Of a DNA stretch of 64,000 nucleotides, positions 11,672 through 21,502 are shown one piece after another. Numbering within the stretch: the first letter of the stretch is position 1; every line of letters begins with the position of its first letter. The translations under genes were made by a program, and so were the position numbers. The DNA lies in contig NZ_CP065217.1 in the NCBI RefSeq assembly GCF_015767675.1, positions 372,001 to 436,000 of the forward strand, read 5' to 3'. Origin of the DNA: Vibrio navarrensis (lineage in GTDB: Bacteria > Pseudomonadota > Gammaproteobacteria > Enterobacterales > Vibrionaceae). The notes beneath the pieces are model-generated. The model searched no databases. It saw only the letters and a program-made list of their open reading frames with translations, and was not told where the DNA came from.

Positions 11672-12535
11672 ATGCAGATTTTTGGCAAAATACTTGGCGC
11701 CTTTTTTGGTTTTTTATTTGGTGGTGTTTTTGGCGCTCTGTTTGGCCTGTTTCTCGGCCATCAGTTTGATAAGGCGCGTCGCTTAAACCAAGCGGGATTT
11801 AAAACCTCCGGCTTTGGACAAGGCCCGAGTCAGACCGAAAGACAGGAAGAATTTTTTAAAGCGGCCTTTGCGGTGATGGGACACGTGGCGAAAGCCAAAG
11901 GGCAGGTGACGCGTGAAGAGATTCAACTGGCGACGGCGATGATGGTTCGTATGAGCCTGCACGGCGAACAGCGTAAGGCAGCGCAAGAAGCCTTTCGTGA
12001 AGGTAAAGAGCGTGATTTCCCCTTAGAGCAAGTGCTAGAGCGAGTTCGCATCGCCACTGGCGGGCGTTTTGATTTGCTGCAATTCTTTTTGGAACTGCAG
12101 ATTTCCGCCGCGTTTGCCGATGGGGATGTCCATCCGAGCGAGCGAAACGTCCTGCATAAAATAGCGCGCGGCTTGGGCTTTTCCTCTGAGCAGCTTGAGC
12201 GCCGTTTACATATGCAAGAAGCGGCGTTTCGCTTTCAGCGTCAGGGCGGTTTTGGTCAGCAACAAGGGGGCTCGCAGCGCTCTTCGTCCAACGGTGGTTG
12301 GCAGCAAGCCTCACAAACTGATCAATTGGCTGACGCGTATAAAATTTTGGGTGTGGATGCCTCGGCCGATGGTAAAGAGGTGAAACGAGCGTATCGTAAA
12401 CTGATGAATGAACACCACCCAGATAAGCTGATGGCCAAAGGTCTTCCACCCGAAATGATGAATATGGCCAAAGAAAAGTCGCAAGAGATTCAAAGCGCCT
12501 ACGATTTGATCAAAAGAGAAAAAGGTTTTAAGTAG
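11672..12535 (+). CDS. djlA: Co-chaperone DjlA, membrane-anchored DnaJ-like protein
   Basis: Inner-membrane J-domain protein that stimulates DnaK and can induce capsule and stress responses in enterics. The 287 residues show a glycine/phenylalanine-rich transmembrane segment (about 5-30), a TerB-like central domain (about 60-170), a Q/S-rich linker and a C-terminal J domain with the HPD motif in MNEHHPDKL near residue 249. The last codons and the stop fall in the first unit of a 19-base tandem repeat. It is divergent from lptD, as in E. coli. Confidence 0.96.
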   Translation: MQIFGKILGAFFGFLFGGVFGALFGLFLGHQFDKARRLNQAGFKTSGFGQGPSQTERQEEFFKAAFAVMGHVAKAKGQVTREEIQLATAMMVRMSLHGEQRKAAQEAFREGKERDFPLEQVLERVRIATGGRFDLLQFFLELQISAAFADGDVHPSERNVLHKIARGLGFSSEQLERRLHMQEAAFRFQRQGGFGQQQGGSQRSSSNGGWQQASQTDQLADAYKILGVDASADGKEVKRAYRKLMNEHHPDKLMAKGLPPEMMNMAKEKSQEIQSAYDLIKREKGFK

Positions 12536-12605
12536 ACACTGATTTTAAGTAGCTATCGTCATTTTAAGTAACCACCGTCGTTTTAAGTAACTACCGTTGT
12601 TTCAG
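12526..12605. repeat. Imperfect 19-base tandem repeat at the djlA 3' end
   Basis: Units beginning TTTTAAGTA start at 12526, 12543, 12562 and 12581, followed by a degenerate TTTCAGTAA at 12600. The last three full units are 19 bases and differ at a few positions; the first is 17 bases and contains the djlA stop codon. The extra units lie downstream of the stop and so do not change the protein. Confidence 0.85.
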
Positions 12606-12615
12606 TAACAAACAT

Positions 12616-12637
12616 AAGGGCCGAATGCGGCCCTTTT
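12616..12637. terminator. Bidirectional terminator between djlA and the DUF547 gene
   Basis: An 8-base-pair stem AAGGGCCG/CGGCCCTT has T-rich sequence on the djlA side. It is placed to end both convergent genes. Confidence 0.75.
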
Positions 12638-12661
12638 GTTGACCATGCAAAATGGTTATCT

Positions 12662-13441
12662 TCAGTCTGCCTGATTCAAGTTCCAGTCATACTGGTATTC
12701 AACCTTGGCCGAAAAACCGCGATATTGAGGTGCGTAAGTGCCAATGTGTTCAAACACTTTTTCTTTGCCGCCAAAATCTTCCACAAACCAGTCATAAATC
12801 GAAGAGAGCCGTGCCTGATTGCCCTGTATGTCAACGCCTTTCGAGCTATTGATAAATTCTCTTGCCGCCTGTTCAAGTAAGGCGTCACGGTTGCTTGCGG
12901 TGAAGGCGTAAGGTTGTAAATTGGGGCAGCCTAAGCTGGCGCAGTTCACCGCATAATGGGTGCGAGGATCGTTCCAGATCGGACGCAAGATTCGATGCTC
13001 AATGTCGTTGAGCGTCAGCGCTTTGCCGTTAATGGTGCTTACTTTGTCATTCCACGGGCCAAAACTGAACAGCCCGCCCAGTTTGGTAATCGATTTGACG
13101 GGGTAGTGTTGCAAGATAAGGTCGACGGTGATGGCATTGTAAAGGTTCACCCAATAGGCGTACTGTTCGGCGCGTTTCAAGCGCAGTGGATCTTGGGTCG
13201 CCAAGTCAGCTAAATATTGCTTGAGGGCTTTTTTATCCGCATCAGAAACGGCAGCATAGCGAAACAGGGTATTTTCCCCTTGGCGCACCAGATAGCGATC
13301 GAGTAAGTTCTGCCAAGTTTGGTGGGATACTTCCAGAGTGCTCTGTTCATCGGATGTCTGCCAATAGGGCCAAAGTTCGGATTTAGGCGCCGCGTAGCTG
13401 GCAAAAGAAAAGAACAAAAGCAGTAGGATAAGTGGTCGCAT
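12662..13441 (-). CDS. Secreted DUF547 domain protein
   Basis: A signal peptide (about MRPLILLLLFFSFASYA) precedes a DUF547 domain of about 240 residues, recognised by the YWVNLYNAITVDLIL and HYAVNCASLGCPNLQPYAF stretches, the latter with two cysteines four residues apart. The biochemical role of the family is not established; some members show a thiol-protease-like arrangement of Cys and His, but I cannot assign catalysis. It stands alone between the djlA terminator and the leu operon terminator and is likely periplasmic. Confidence 0.8.
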   Translation of the reverse strand: MRPLILLLLFFSFASYAAPKSELWPYWQTSDEQSTLEVSHQTWQNLLDRYLVRQGENTLFRYAAVSDADKKALKQYLADLATQDPLRLKRAEQYAYWVNLYNAITVDLILQHYPVKSITKLGGLFSFGPWNDKVSTINGKALTLNDIEHRILRPIWNDPRTHYAVNCASLGCPNLQPYAFTASNRDALLEQAAREFINSSKGVDIQGNQARLSSIYDWFVEDFGGKEKVFEHIGTYAPQYRGFSAKVEYQYDWNLNQAD

Positions 13442-13529
13442 AGTCAGGCTCTTCGCTAGGTTATTTATCTAGGTCATTTATCGAGATAACGAATAAGACC
13501 GCAGTGCGCGTCCATCCCTTTCATCGGCT

Positions 13530-13564
13530 CGAAAACAAAATGGGAATAGCGCGCTATTCCCATT
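13530..13564 (-). terminator. Terminator of the leuABCD operon
   Basis: A perfect 26-base palindrome AATGGGAATAGCG/CGCTATTCCCATT is followed on the minus strand by a T-rich run (TTTTGTTTT), 25 bases beyond the leuD stop. Confidence 0.85.
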
Positions 13565-13589
13565 GATTTGAACCAAGACATTTTCACGC

Positions 13590-14192
13590 TTAGCGTAAAA
13601 ATGCCGGGATATTGGCTTCATAAGCCGCGATCTTCTGTTCATGTTGCAGAGTTAGGCCGATGTTGTCTAAACCGTTTAACAAGCAATGGCGACGAAAATC
13701 ATCGATTTCAAAGGCGTACTCTTTGCCGTTGGCTCGCACTTTGAGTGCCTCAAGGTCCACTTCGATTTGTGCACCTTCATTGGCCTCGACAAACTGGAAC
13801 AGCTCTTCGACTTCTTGTTCCGTCAGACGCACGGGCACCATCTGGTTATTGATCGAGTTGCCATAGAAAATATCCGCAAAGCTCGGCGCTATCATGGCTC
13901 GAATGCCGTAGTCCGCCAGTGCCCATGGCGCGTGTTCGCGTGATGAGCCACAGCCAAAGTTTTCGCGAGCAAGTAGAATGGATGACCCTTGGTAGCGCGG
14001 CGCATTCATCACAAAGTCAGGGTTGGGCTTCTCGCCCGCGTCATCCAGAAAACGCCAATCGTGGAACAGGTGTTTGCCAAAGCCTAAACGAGAGACTTTC
14101 TGCAGAAACTGTTTTGGAATAATGGCATCGGTATCGACGTTGGCCGCATCCAGAGGAACCACCAAACCGGTATGTTGTTTAAAACCTTGCAT
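13590..14192 (-). CDS. leuD: 3-isopropylmalate dehydratase small subunit
   Basis: Small subunit of isopropylmalate isomerase, which moves the hydroxyl of 2-isopropylmalate in leucine synthesis. The 200 residues match the family; conserved segments are [11 protein letters not shown], the [11 protein letters not shown] swivelling-domain signature near residues 77-87, and [12 protein letters not shown]. It is the last gene of leuA-B-C-D, 12 bases after leuC. Confidence 0.97.
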   Translation of the reverse strand: MQGFKQHTGLVVPLDAANVDTDAIIPKQFLQKVSRLGFGKHLFHDWRFLDDAGEKPNPDFVMNAPRYQGSSILLARENFGCGSSREHAPWALADYGIRAMIAPSFADIFYGNSINNQMVPVRLTEQEVEELFQFVEANEGAQIEVDLEALKVRANGKEYAFEIDDFRRHCLLNGLDNIGLTLQHEQKIAAYEANIPAFLR

Positions 14193-14204
14193 GTTTGCTT
14201 CCTC

Positions 14205-15605
14205 TTATTTCCAATCTCGAATATCAACAAAATGGCCGGCAATCGCTGCTGCTGCTGCCATGGCTGGGCTCACCAAGTGGGTACGACCATCACGTCCTTG
14301 TCGCCCTTCAAAGTTGCGGTTGGACGTGGACGCGCAGCGCTCTTGCGGTCCTAGACGATCGTTGTTCATCGCCAGACACATTGAGCACCCTGGCAACCGC
14401 CATTCAAAGCCTGCTTGTTTAAAAATAACATCCAAGCCTTCAGCTTCCGCTTGCGCTTTCACCTGTTCAGAGCCCGGAACGATCAGCGCTTGCACATGTG
14501 ACGCCACTTTGCGCCCTTTGGCGACACTGGCGGCAGCGCGCATATCTTCAATTCGCGAGTTGGTGCACGAGCCGACAAACACTTTGTCGACTTTATAGTC
14601 AGAAAGCGATTTGCCCGCTTCAAGGCCCATATAAGCCAGCGCTTTTTCTGCCGAGGCTTTCTCGACCGGGTCGCTGAAGCTTTCAGGTGCAGGAATCGGC
14701 TCGTCTACTGCGATCACTTGGCCCGGGTTGGTGCCCCAAGTCACTTGTGGTTTGATTTCTGCTGCGTCGAGTGTGACCACGGCGTCAAAGGCGGCATCTT
14801 CATCGGTTTTGAGTGTTTTCCAATACTCCACTGCCGCTTCAAAATCAGCACCTTGTGGTGAGAATTTACGACCTTTAATGTACTCGAAAGTGGTCTCATC
14901 TGGCGCAATTAAACCGGCTTTTGCGCCAAGTTCAATCGCCATGTTGCACACGGTCATGCGGCCTTCCATCGACAGGTCAGTAATCGCTTCACCACAGAAT
15001 TCGACCACATAACCCGTACCGCCAGCGGCGGTGGTTTTGCCGATGATGGCTAACACGATGTCTTTGGCGGTGATGCCTTCGGTCACTTTGCCTTTGACTT
15101 CGATTTTCATGGTTTTGGCGCGCGCCTGCTTGAGCGTTTGTGTGGCGAGCACGTGCTCCACTTCTGACGTGCCGATACCAAAGGCGAGCGAGCCAAACGC
15201 GCCATGAGTCGCGGTGTGTGAGTCCCCACACACAATCGTCATACCTGGTAACGTGATGCCCAACTCTGGCCCCATGACGTGTACAATGCCTTGATATTTA
15301 TGGTTTAAGTCATACAGAGTGACACCAAAGTCCAGACAGTTTTTGATCAGCGTTTCCATCTGAATGCGTGCCATCTCGCCGGACGCATTGATGTCTTTGG
15401 TGGTGGTAGAGACATTGTGATCCATAGTGGCGAAGGTTTTGCTCACCTGACGTACTTGACGTCCTTTTTCACGCAAACCATCAAAGGCTTGTGGGGAGGT
15501 CACTTCGTGAACCAAGTGGCGGTCAATGTACAGGATCGGGGTTTCCCCTGGCGCTGCAACGGCGACATGCGCATCGTAAACTTTTTCGTAGAGTGTTTTG
15601 CCCAT
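14205..15605 (-). CDS. leuC: 3-isopropylmalate dehydratase large subunit
   Basis: Aconitase-superfamily subunit carrying the [4Fe-4S] cluster of isopropylmalate isomerase. The three cluster cysteines are visible in [13 protein letters not shown] and in GCSMCLAMN. The 466 residues are the standard length and the N-terminus [13 protein letters not shown] is typical. It lies 19 bases downstream of leuB and forms the active enzyme with LeuD. Confidence 0.97.
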   Translation of the reverse strand: MGKTLYEKVYDAHVAVAAPGETPILYIDRHLVHEVTSPQAFDGLREKGRQVRQVSKTFATMDHNVSTTTKDINASGEMARIQMETLIKNCLDFGVTLYDLNHKYQGIVHVMGPELGITLPGMTIVCGDSHTATHGAFGSLAFGIGTSEVEHVLATQTLKQARAKTMKIEVKGKVTEGITAKDIVLAIIGKTTAAGGTGYVVEFCGEAITDLSMEGRMTVCNMAIELGAKAGLIAPDETTFEYIKGRKFSPQGADFEAAVEYWKTLKTDEDAAFDAVVTLDAAEIKPQVTWGTNPGQVIAVDEPIPAPESFSDPVEKASAEKALAYMGLEAGKSLSDYKVDKVFVGSCTNSRIEDMRAAASVAKGRKVASHVQALIVPGSEQVKAQAEAEGLDVIFKQAGFEWRLPGCSMCLAMNNDRLGPQERCASTSNRNFEGRQGRDGRTHLVSPAMAAAAAIAGHFVDIRDWK

Positions 15606-15624
15606 TGCTCGAACTTCCGTGTTT

Positions 15625-16731
<1,107 letters not shown>

Positions 16732-16801
16732 TTATTTAATCTTTTTTGAGTTGTGTTTGTCTCAATTCTTTATCTGTGCGCCTGATTGGGCGCAAAGGGC
16801 A

Positions 16802-18349
16802 TCAGACGGTGGCAATCTTTTTCTGCTTCAGCTCGGCGATGGTGTCGGCGCGATGAATGCTGTTGATCACGTGCAGCAGAGCTTGTCCAGACGCTTCGAC
16901 AATATCCGTGGAAACGCCGGTGCCGTGGTATTTTCTGCCTTTGTAGTTGGCGATAATATCCGCTTGGCCTAAACCATCTTCCCCTTCGCCTTTGGCGGTC
17001 AGATCAAACTTGTCCAGTACGATATCGTAGCCCGTCAAACGGTAGATACACTGGTATAACGCATCAACCGGGCCGTTGCCAACGGCGGCTTCGCATTTTT
17101 CTTCTTCGCCGCATTGCAATTTAATGCTGGTGGTCGCCATCACGCTGCCTGATTGAACGCTTAGATAACTCAATTTATAGAAATCGTCTTCTTCACGCAG
17201 GTTGGAAAAATGCATCAACGCTTCTAAATCGTAATCAAATACTTGACCTTTGCGATCGGCCAGTTTTAAGAAATCTTCGTACAAGGCATCCAAATTGTAC
17301 TCTTCGGCTTTGTAGCCCATTGAATCCATATGGCTTTTCACTGCGGCGCGGCCGCTGCGACTGGTTAGGTTCAGCGCTTGGTTTTTCAGGCCGATCGACT
17401 CGGGTGTCATGATTTCGTAGGTGTTTTTGTTCTTTAGCATGCCATCTTGGTGAATGCCGGATGAGTGGCTAAAGGCATTGGCGCCGACAATCGCTTTGTT
17501 GGCTTGGATCGGCATGTTGCAAAGCTGGCTGACCAATTTACTGGTGCGATGGATCTCTTCGTGTTTAATGCCAGTGCGCACGCCCAATAGCTCTTGACGT
17601 GTTTTGATGATCATGGCGACTTCTTCCAGCGAACAGTTACCTGCGCGCTCGCCGATGCCATTGATGGTGCCTTCCACTTGACGTGCGCCCGCTTGCACCG
17701 CGGCAATCGAGTTGGCGACCGACATGCCCAAGTCATCATGACAGTGGATTGAAATGATCGCTTTATCGATGTTCGGCACGCGATTGAACAGCGTTTGAAT
17801 GATGCCGCCAAACTCGCTTGGCACGGTGTAGCCAACGGTATCGGGAATGTTGATGGTGCGTGCGCCAGCGTTAATCGCCGCCTCGACCATACGGCAAAGG
17901 TTGTCAATTGGCGTGCGGCCCGCGTCTTCACAAGAAAACTCGACATCATCAGTGTAGTTGCGCGCATGTTTGACGGCATGCACCGCCATCTCAACCACAT
18001 CATCATAACTACGGCGCAGCTTGTCTTGAACGTGGATGGTGGATGTGGAAATAAAGGTGTGAATTCGAAACGCCTCAGCGACTTTTAGCGCTTGCGCAGC
18101 GGCGTCAATGTCTTTCTCAACGGCACGAGAAAGGGCACAAACCCGGCTGTTTTTAATATGTTTGGCGATGGTTTGCACCGATTCAAAATCACCCGGAGAG
18201 GAGACCGGGAAGCCTGCTTCAATCACATCAACGCCCAGCCTTTCCAGCGCGTAGGCAATTTGCAGTTTTTCTTTGACTGTCAAACTCGCTGACAACGCTT
18301 GTTCGCCATCACGCAATGTGGTGTCGAAAATTATCACCTGATCGTTCAT
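16802..18349 (-). CDS. leuA: 2-isopropylmalate synthase
   Basis: First committed step of leucine synthesis: condenses acetyl-CoA with 2-oxoisovalerate, inhibited by leucine. The ATG at 18349 (515 residues, [20 protein letters not shown]) fits the family; the open frame continues upstream to 18445 but reads through the attenuator hairpin. Metal ligands are the [10 protein letters not shown] aspartate and the [11 protein letters not shown] histidines. The C-terminal third is the LeuA regulatory domain. Expression is controlled by the leader peptide and terminator just upstream. Confidence 0.97.
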   Translation of the reverse strand: MNDQVIIFDTTLRDGEQALSASLTVKEKLQIAYALERLGVDVIEAGFPVSSPGDFESVQTIAKHIKNSRVCALSRAVEKDIDAAAQALKVAEAFRIHTFISTSTIHVQDKLRRSYDDVVEMAVHAVKHARNYTDDVEFSCEDAGRTPIDNLCRMVEAAINAGARTINIPDTVGYTVPSEFGGIIQTLFNRVPNIDKAIISIHCHDDLGMSVANSIAAVQAGARQVEGTINGIGERAGNCSLEEVAMIIKTRQELLGVRTGIKHEEIHRTSKLVSQLCNMPIQANKAIVGANAFSHSSGIHQDGMLKNKNTYEIMTPESIGLKNQALNLTSRSGRAAVKSHMDSMGYKAEEYNLDALYEDFLKLADRKGQVFDYDLEALMHFSNLREEDDFYKLSYLSVQSGSVMATTSIKLQCGEEEKCEAAVGNGPVDALYQCIYRLTGYDIVLDKFDLTAKGEGEDGLGQADIIANYKGRKYHGTGVSTDIVEASGQALLHVINSIHRADTIAELKQKKIATV

Positions 18350-18408
18350 GTTCGCTTCCTTTTTTCGATAGTTAATCGATTTCTTCCGGTAGATGTTGTG
18401 TTTAGATA

Positions 18409-18437
18409 TAAAAAAACCCGCATCTGCGTGCGGGTTT
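18409..18437 (-). terminator. Attenuator terminator of the leu operon
   Basis: A stem AAACCCGCA/TGCGGGTTT with a 6-base loop, followed on the minus strand by at least six T residues, lies between the leader peptide and leuA. Its position 35 bases after the leader stop is that of a classical amino acid attenuator. Confidence 0.88.
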
Positions 18438-18472
18438 CTTGTCATTCTGTGTGGTTATTTTTCTTCCACAGC

Positions 18473-18532
18473 CTACCCGCGCGATCTGGTCACGATAAGG
18501 AGGAGGTTGAGGAGAGAAAAGTGTGCTGTCAT
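18473..18532 (-). CDS. leuL: leu operon leader peptide
   Basis: A 19-residue frame, MTAHFSLLNLLLIVTRSRG, reads from the ATG at 18532 to a TAG at 18473. Five of its residues are leucine, clustered as LL-N-LLL and written mainly with CTC. The combination of clustered leucine codons, a following terminator and leuA downstream identifies it as a ribosome-stalling leader: scarcity of charged tRNA-Leu should stall translation and prevent the terminator from forming. It is too short for ordinary gene callers. Confidence 0.88.
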   Translation of the reverse strand: MTAHFSLLNLLLIVTRSRG

Positions 18533-18676
18533 CTTGTTAAGCATTCCACAAAATTAAGTTAACAGATTAGTACCGCACTCGGTGGAGCGCGTCAACCCTA
18601 AAGTTGATTTTTTACTCATATCCGATCAGTTCCGCGCGCAAACAGTTTCGCTCGCAAAGAGCGGTGAGGTCTAAAA

Positions 18677-18699
18677 TTCATCGCTGATTAAGCGATGAA
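18677..18699. promoter_or_regulatory. Predicted operator upstream of the tetR-family gene
   Basis: Inverted repeat TTCATCGCT-N5-AGCGATGAA. Its outer half-sites TTCATCG and CGATGAA recur in a second palindrome nearer the gene, which suggests a binding site for the TetR-type regulator itself. This is inference from symmetry. Confidence 0.55.
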
Positions 18700-18737
18700 G
18701 AATAATTGCGATATCACTCTAATCACGACGGGATATA

Positions 18738-18754
18738 ATTCATCGACGATGAAT
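18738..18754. promoter_or_regulatory. Second predicted operator next to the tetR-family start
   Basis: Palindrome ATTCATCG-A-CGATGAAT, 17 bases before the start codon and overlapping a TATAAT-like box at about 18735-18740. Binding here would block transcription of the regulator gene. Confidence 0.6.
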
Positions 18755-18771
18755 ATGGGAGATAAAACGAG

Positions 18772-19422
18772 ATGGCGGAAAAACGCAGAGTAGGGCGACC
18801 AAGTAGTAACACCGATGCGCGTAAAAAGTTGATTGACCATGCGCGGGATCTGTTTGTGGTCATGGCGTATGACAAAGTCTCAACGCGGTTGATTGCGCAA
18901 AAAGCGGGGGTCAACAGCGCTTTAATTCGCTACTACTTTGGCAGCAAAGAAGGGCTGTTTGAAACCATGTTAAGAGAGACGTTAGCGCCGATGCAGAAGA
19001 AAATGCAGCAGTTGGTCATGGAGAGCACTGAGCGCAATCTGCTCGACATTATGAAAACCTACTATCGTGAAATGGTAAAAATGCCGCAATTTCCGCGTTT
19101 GATCGTTCAGGTGATGCACATGCCGCCCTCAGACATTCAACGTCGGCTGGTGGAAAAAGTCTTTTTGGATATCACCCAACCGATGCAAGAAATGTTGTTT
19201 GGCAAATTGGCCAGCAGTGGCGTGATAAACCCTGAAAGGGATCCGCAGCTCTGTCGTATTTCTTACATCAGCCTAATGGTCTTTCCGTTTATTGCGCCTC
19301 CGGCGTTGCTTGCAGTGCATGGCGTTGAAATTAATGAACCGTTTTTGGAGCGTTTGGTGGAACACAATATTCAAGTGATGAAAAGCGGCTTTTTACGGCC
19401 TGAACTGGCTACGGTTCTGTAG
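18772..19422 (+). CDS. TetR-family transcriptional regulator
   Basis: 216-residue repressor-type protein with an N-terminal TetR helix-turn-helix (about 14-60: ARDLFVVMAYDKVSTRLIA then VNSALIRYYFGSKEGLF) and a helical ligand or dimer domain. The ligand is unknown. It is not the LuxR/HapR quorum regulator. It precedes a PAP2 phosphatase and a glycosyltransferase on the same strand, with a 132-base gap. Two palindromes with shared half-sites sit upstream and suggest autoregulation. The neighbours hint at control of envelope lipid or glycan genes, but this is not shown. Confidence 0.85.
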   Translation: MAEKRRVGRPSSNTDARKKLIDHARDLFVVMAYDKVSTRLIAQKAGVNSALIRYYFGSKEGLFETMLRETLAPMQKKMQQLVMESTERNLLDIMKTYYREMVKMPQFPRLIVQVMHMPPSDIQRRLVEKVFLDITQPMQEMLFGKLASSGVINPERDPQLCRISYISLMVFPFIAPPALLAVHGVEINEPFLERLVEHNIQVMKSGFLRPELATVL

Positions 19423-19554
19423 CCGTCGTAACCTGCTTTCTGCTGCATAGTACGGCAGTGCTCTGTTCACCAAATAGCCAAATTGCCTTCATTGGATTGT
19501 CATTAACCTCTTCTAGCTTAACTTTTGTACCCCAAGGTTAATAGGAAGATACTT

Positions 19555-20103
19555 ATGAGGACTCTCGTTTCCCTGAGCCAGCCGATGGAGCGGATCGCGG
19601 CGTTGGATTTGGCTTTTTCAAGTCTCTGTCTCAGACACCGCTTTAGCCATCAAGTCGCGACCATCAGTAAAGCGGTGTCGCACAGTGGTGATGGGCACTT
19701 GTATCTGGCGCTAGGTTTAGCCGCTTGGTTGATGCAGCCCACTCACGGATGGATGTTCTTGTGCGCAGGATTGTTGGCTTTTGCTATCGAGCTGCCGATC
19801 TATTGGTTACTGAAAAATAGCTTTAAACGGCGTAGGCCCGAAGAGTACTGCGCTTATCTCCCCGCTTTTATTACTCCCTCCGACCGCTATAGCTTACCTT
19901 CTGGGCACACCGCTGCGGGTTTTGTCATGGCGACGTTAATTGCGCACTTTTATCCTGAGTTGGCTTGGTTTGCTTTCTGCTGGGCAAGTTTAATTGGCTT
20001 GGCACGCATCTTACTTGGGGTGCATTTTCTCACCGACGTGTTGATTGGTGCCGTGCTTGGGAGTGCATGCGCATCCTTTGCTTTGTCGCTGCTGTTGGGG
20101 TAA
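19555..20103 (+). CDS. PAP2-family membrane phosphatase
   Basis: Integral membrane phosphatase of the type-2 phosphatidic acid phosphatase family. All three signature motifs are present: KNSFKRRRP (87-95), PSGH (115-118) and R-x5-H-x3-D (R151, H157, D161). Hydrophobic segments lie near 48-80 and 119-180. The ATG at 19555 gives 182 residues; a TTG 30 bases upstream is open but lacks a ribosome site. Likely substrates are lipid phosphates such as undecaprenyl or phosphatidylglycerol phosphate; the adjacent glycosyltransferase, 3 bases after the stop, supports a glycolipid role. Confidence 0.85.
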   Translation: MRTLVSLSQPMERIAALDLAFSSLCLRHRFSHQVATISKAVSHSGDGHLYLALGLAAWLMQPTHGWMFLCAGLLAFAIELPIYWLLKNSFKRRRPEEYCAYLPAFITPSDRYSLPSGHTAAGFVMATLIAHFYPELAWFAFCWASLIGLARILLGVHFLTDVLIGAVLGSACASFALSLLLG

Positions 20104-20106
20104 AGC

Positions 20107-21153
20107 ATGAAAATATTGTATGGCGTGCAAGGGACGGGCAACGGTCATATTGCCAGAGCGAGGGCAATGGCCAATGCGCTCAAACAACGTGGCGTCGCGG
20201 TGGACTTTTTCTTTTCTGGGCGCGAAGCGGAACGCTATTTCTCGATGGAGGCATTTGGCGAGTTTCGAACCTGCCGTGGTCTGACTTTTGCCACGGAGAA
20301 AGGTCGAGTGAGCTATGTAAAAACGGCACTGAATAACAACCTGCTACAACTGAAGCGTGAAATCGACAGCCTCGATCTCTCTGCCTACGACTTGGTGATC
20401 AATGATTTTGAACCCGTGTCGGCGTGGGCGGCGAAAAAACAGCAGAAAACCTGTATTAGCATCAGCCACCAAAATGCTTTTCGCTATCCGGTTCCACTGA
20501 AAGGAGCAAGTTGGTTAGACAAGCAAGTGTTGCAGTACTTTGCCCCTGCGGATATCCACATCGGCTTGCACTGGTATCATTTTGATCAACCGATTCTGCC
20601 GCCGATCGTCAATACCGTGCAGCAGAGCTCGGCCCATCGAGATTTCATTTTGGTTTATCTGCCTTTTGAACAGGTAGAGGAGATTTGTGAGTTATTGTGG
20701 CGCTTTCAAGGGCAAAAGTTTCTCTGCTACCACCCCGACCTCTTACATACTGAAGTGCTGGAAAATGTCGAGCTTCGTGCCCTCAATCATCAGGCTTTTC
20801 AGGCCGATTTACATGCCTGTAGCGGTGTGATTGCCAACGGTGGGTTTGAACTGCCATCCGAGGCCCTCTCCCTAGGAAAAAAATTGTTGGTCAAGCCCCT
20901 GCAAGGGCAGTTTGAGCAGCAAAGCAATGTGGCAACACTCGAAACCTTGGGATTGGCGTCGGTGATGGATTCGCTCGATGCACCAGTGGTGCGTGCTTGG
21001 TTGGAGGAAGAGCATGCCGAAAGCGTCACTTATCCTGATGTGGCCGCTGCAATCTCAGACTGGCTTTTGCAAGGCGATTGGAGCTCACAGCAAGAGCTCT
21101 CCCGACTGCTTTGGGAACGAGTCGATTTCCCCACTTACGTGTCAAATTTATAA
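20107..21153 (+). CDS. MJ1255/VC2487-family glycosyltransferase
   Basis: 348-residue GT-B-fold protein of the family named after M. jannaschii MJ1255 and V. cholerae VC2487. The N-terminus MKILYGVQGTGNGHIARA has the glycine-rich GNGH loop of MurG-like transferases, and the C-terminal half contains the donor-site segment GVIANGGFELPSEALSLGKK followed by KPLQGQFEQ. It starts 3 bases after the PAP2 gene and probably shares its transcript. The sugar donor and acceptor are unknown. Confidence 0.85.
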   Translation: MKILYGVQGTGNGHIARARAMANALKQRGVAVDFFFSGREAERYFSMEAFGEFRTCRGLTFATEKGRVSYVKTALNNNLLQLKREIDSLDLSAYDLVINDFEPVSAWAAKKQQKTCISISHQNAFRYPVPLKGASWLDKQVLQYFAPADIHIGLHWYHFDQPILPPIVNTVQQSSAHRDFILVYLPFEQVEEICELLWRFQGQKFLCYHPDLLHTEVLENVELRALNHQAFQADLHACSGVIANGGFELPSEALSLGKKLLVKPLQGQFEQQSNVATLETLGLASVMDSLDAPVVRAWLEEEHAESVTYPDVAAAISDWLLQGDWSSQQELSRLLWERVDFPTYVSNL

Positions 21154-21502
21154 ATTATTCATTGACGGAATTTCTTGTATCTCATTGTGGTTATATGCCA
21201 AATGAATAAGTTCCGTCTTTGTTTTTGTCACGTATACACGAGCTAAATATTACTTATTGAAATGATATTCTTGATTTTTATACTTTTTTATATTTATCTC
21301 AACCAATTGAATTTGCTAGTTATTATTTTTTCTTACCTAAAATTTCGTGATTAGTTGTCAATCTGTTTGCCAACCATTAACGGATTCAATGATAGTAGTA
21401 GTGCCCTAGCTGACATAGGGGCGATATATATAACAATCCAGGTTATCTATTCCGATTACTACATTCATTTTTGTTGACCGTTAATAATAAGAGGCAAGTC
21501 AG
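21154..21502. promoter_or_regulatory. AT-rich leuO upstream region
   Basis: 349 bases, strongly AT-rich, without a credible gene. It contains an inverted repeat CCCTA-N7-TAGGG at 21404-21420 and an AT run GATATATATAAC just after it. AT-rich leader DNA is typical of leuO genes, which are silenced by H-NS in enterics; a similar mode here is inference. Confidence 0.5.

Noticed and set aside
11856-12449. Long open frame antisense to djlA (197 codons)
   Set aside because: A shadow of the djlA reading frame; the composition is unlike a real protein and no family is recognised.
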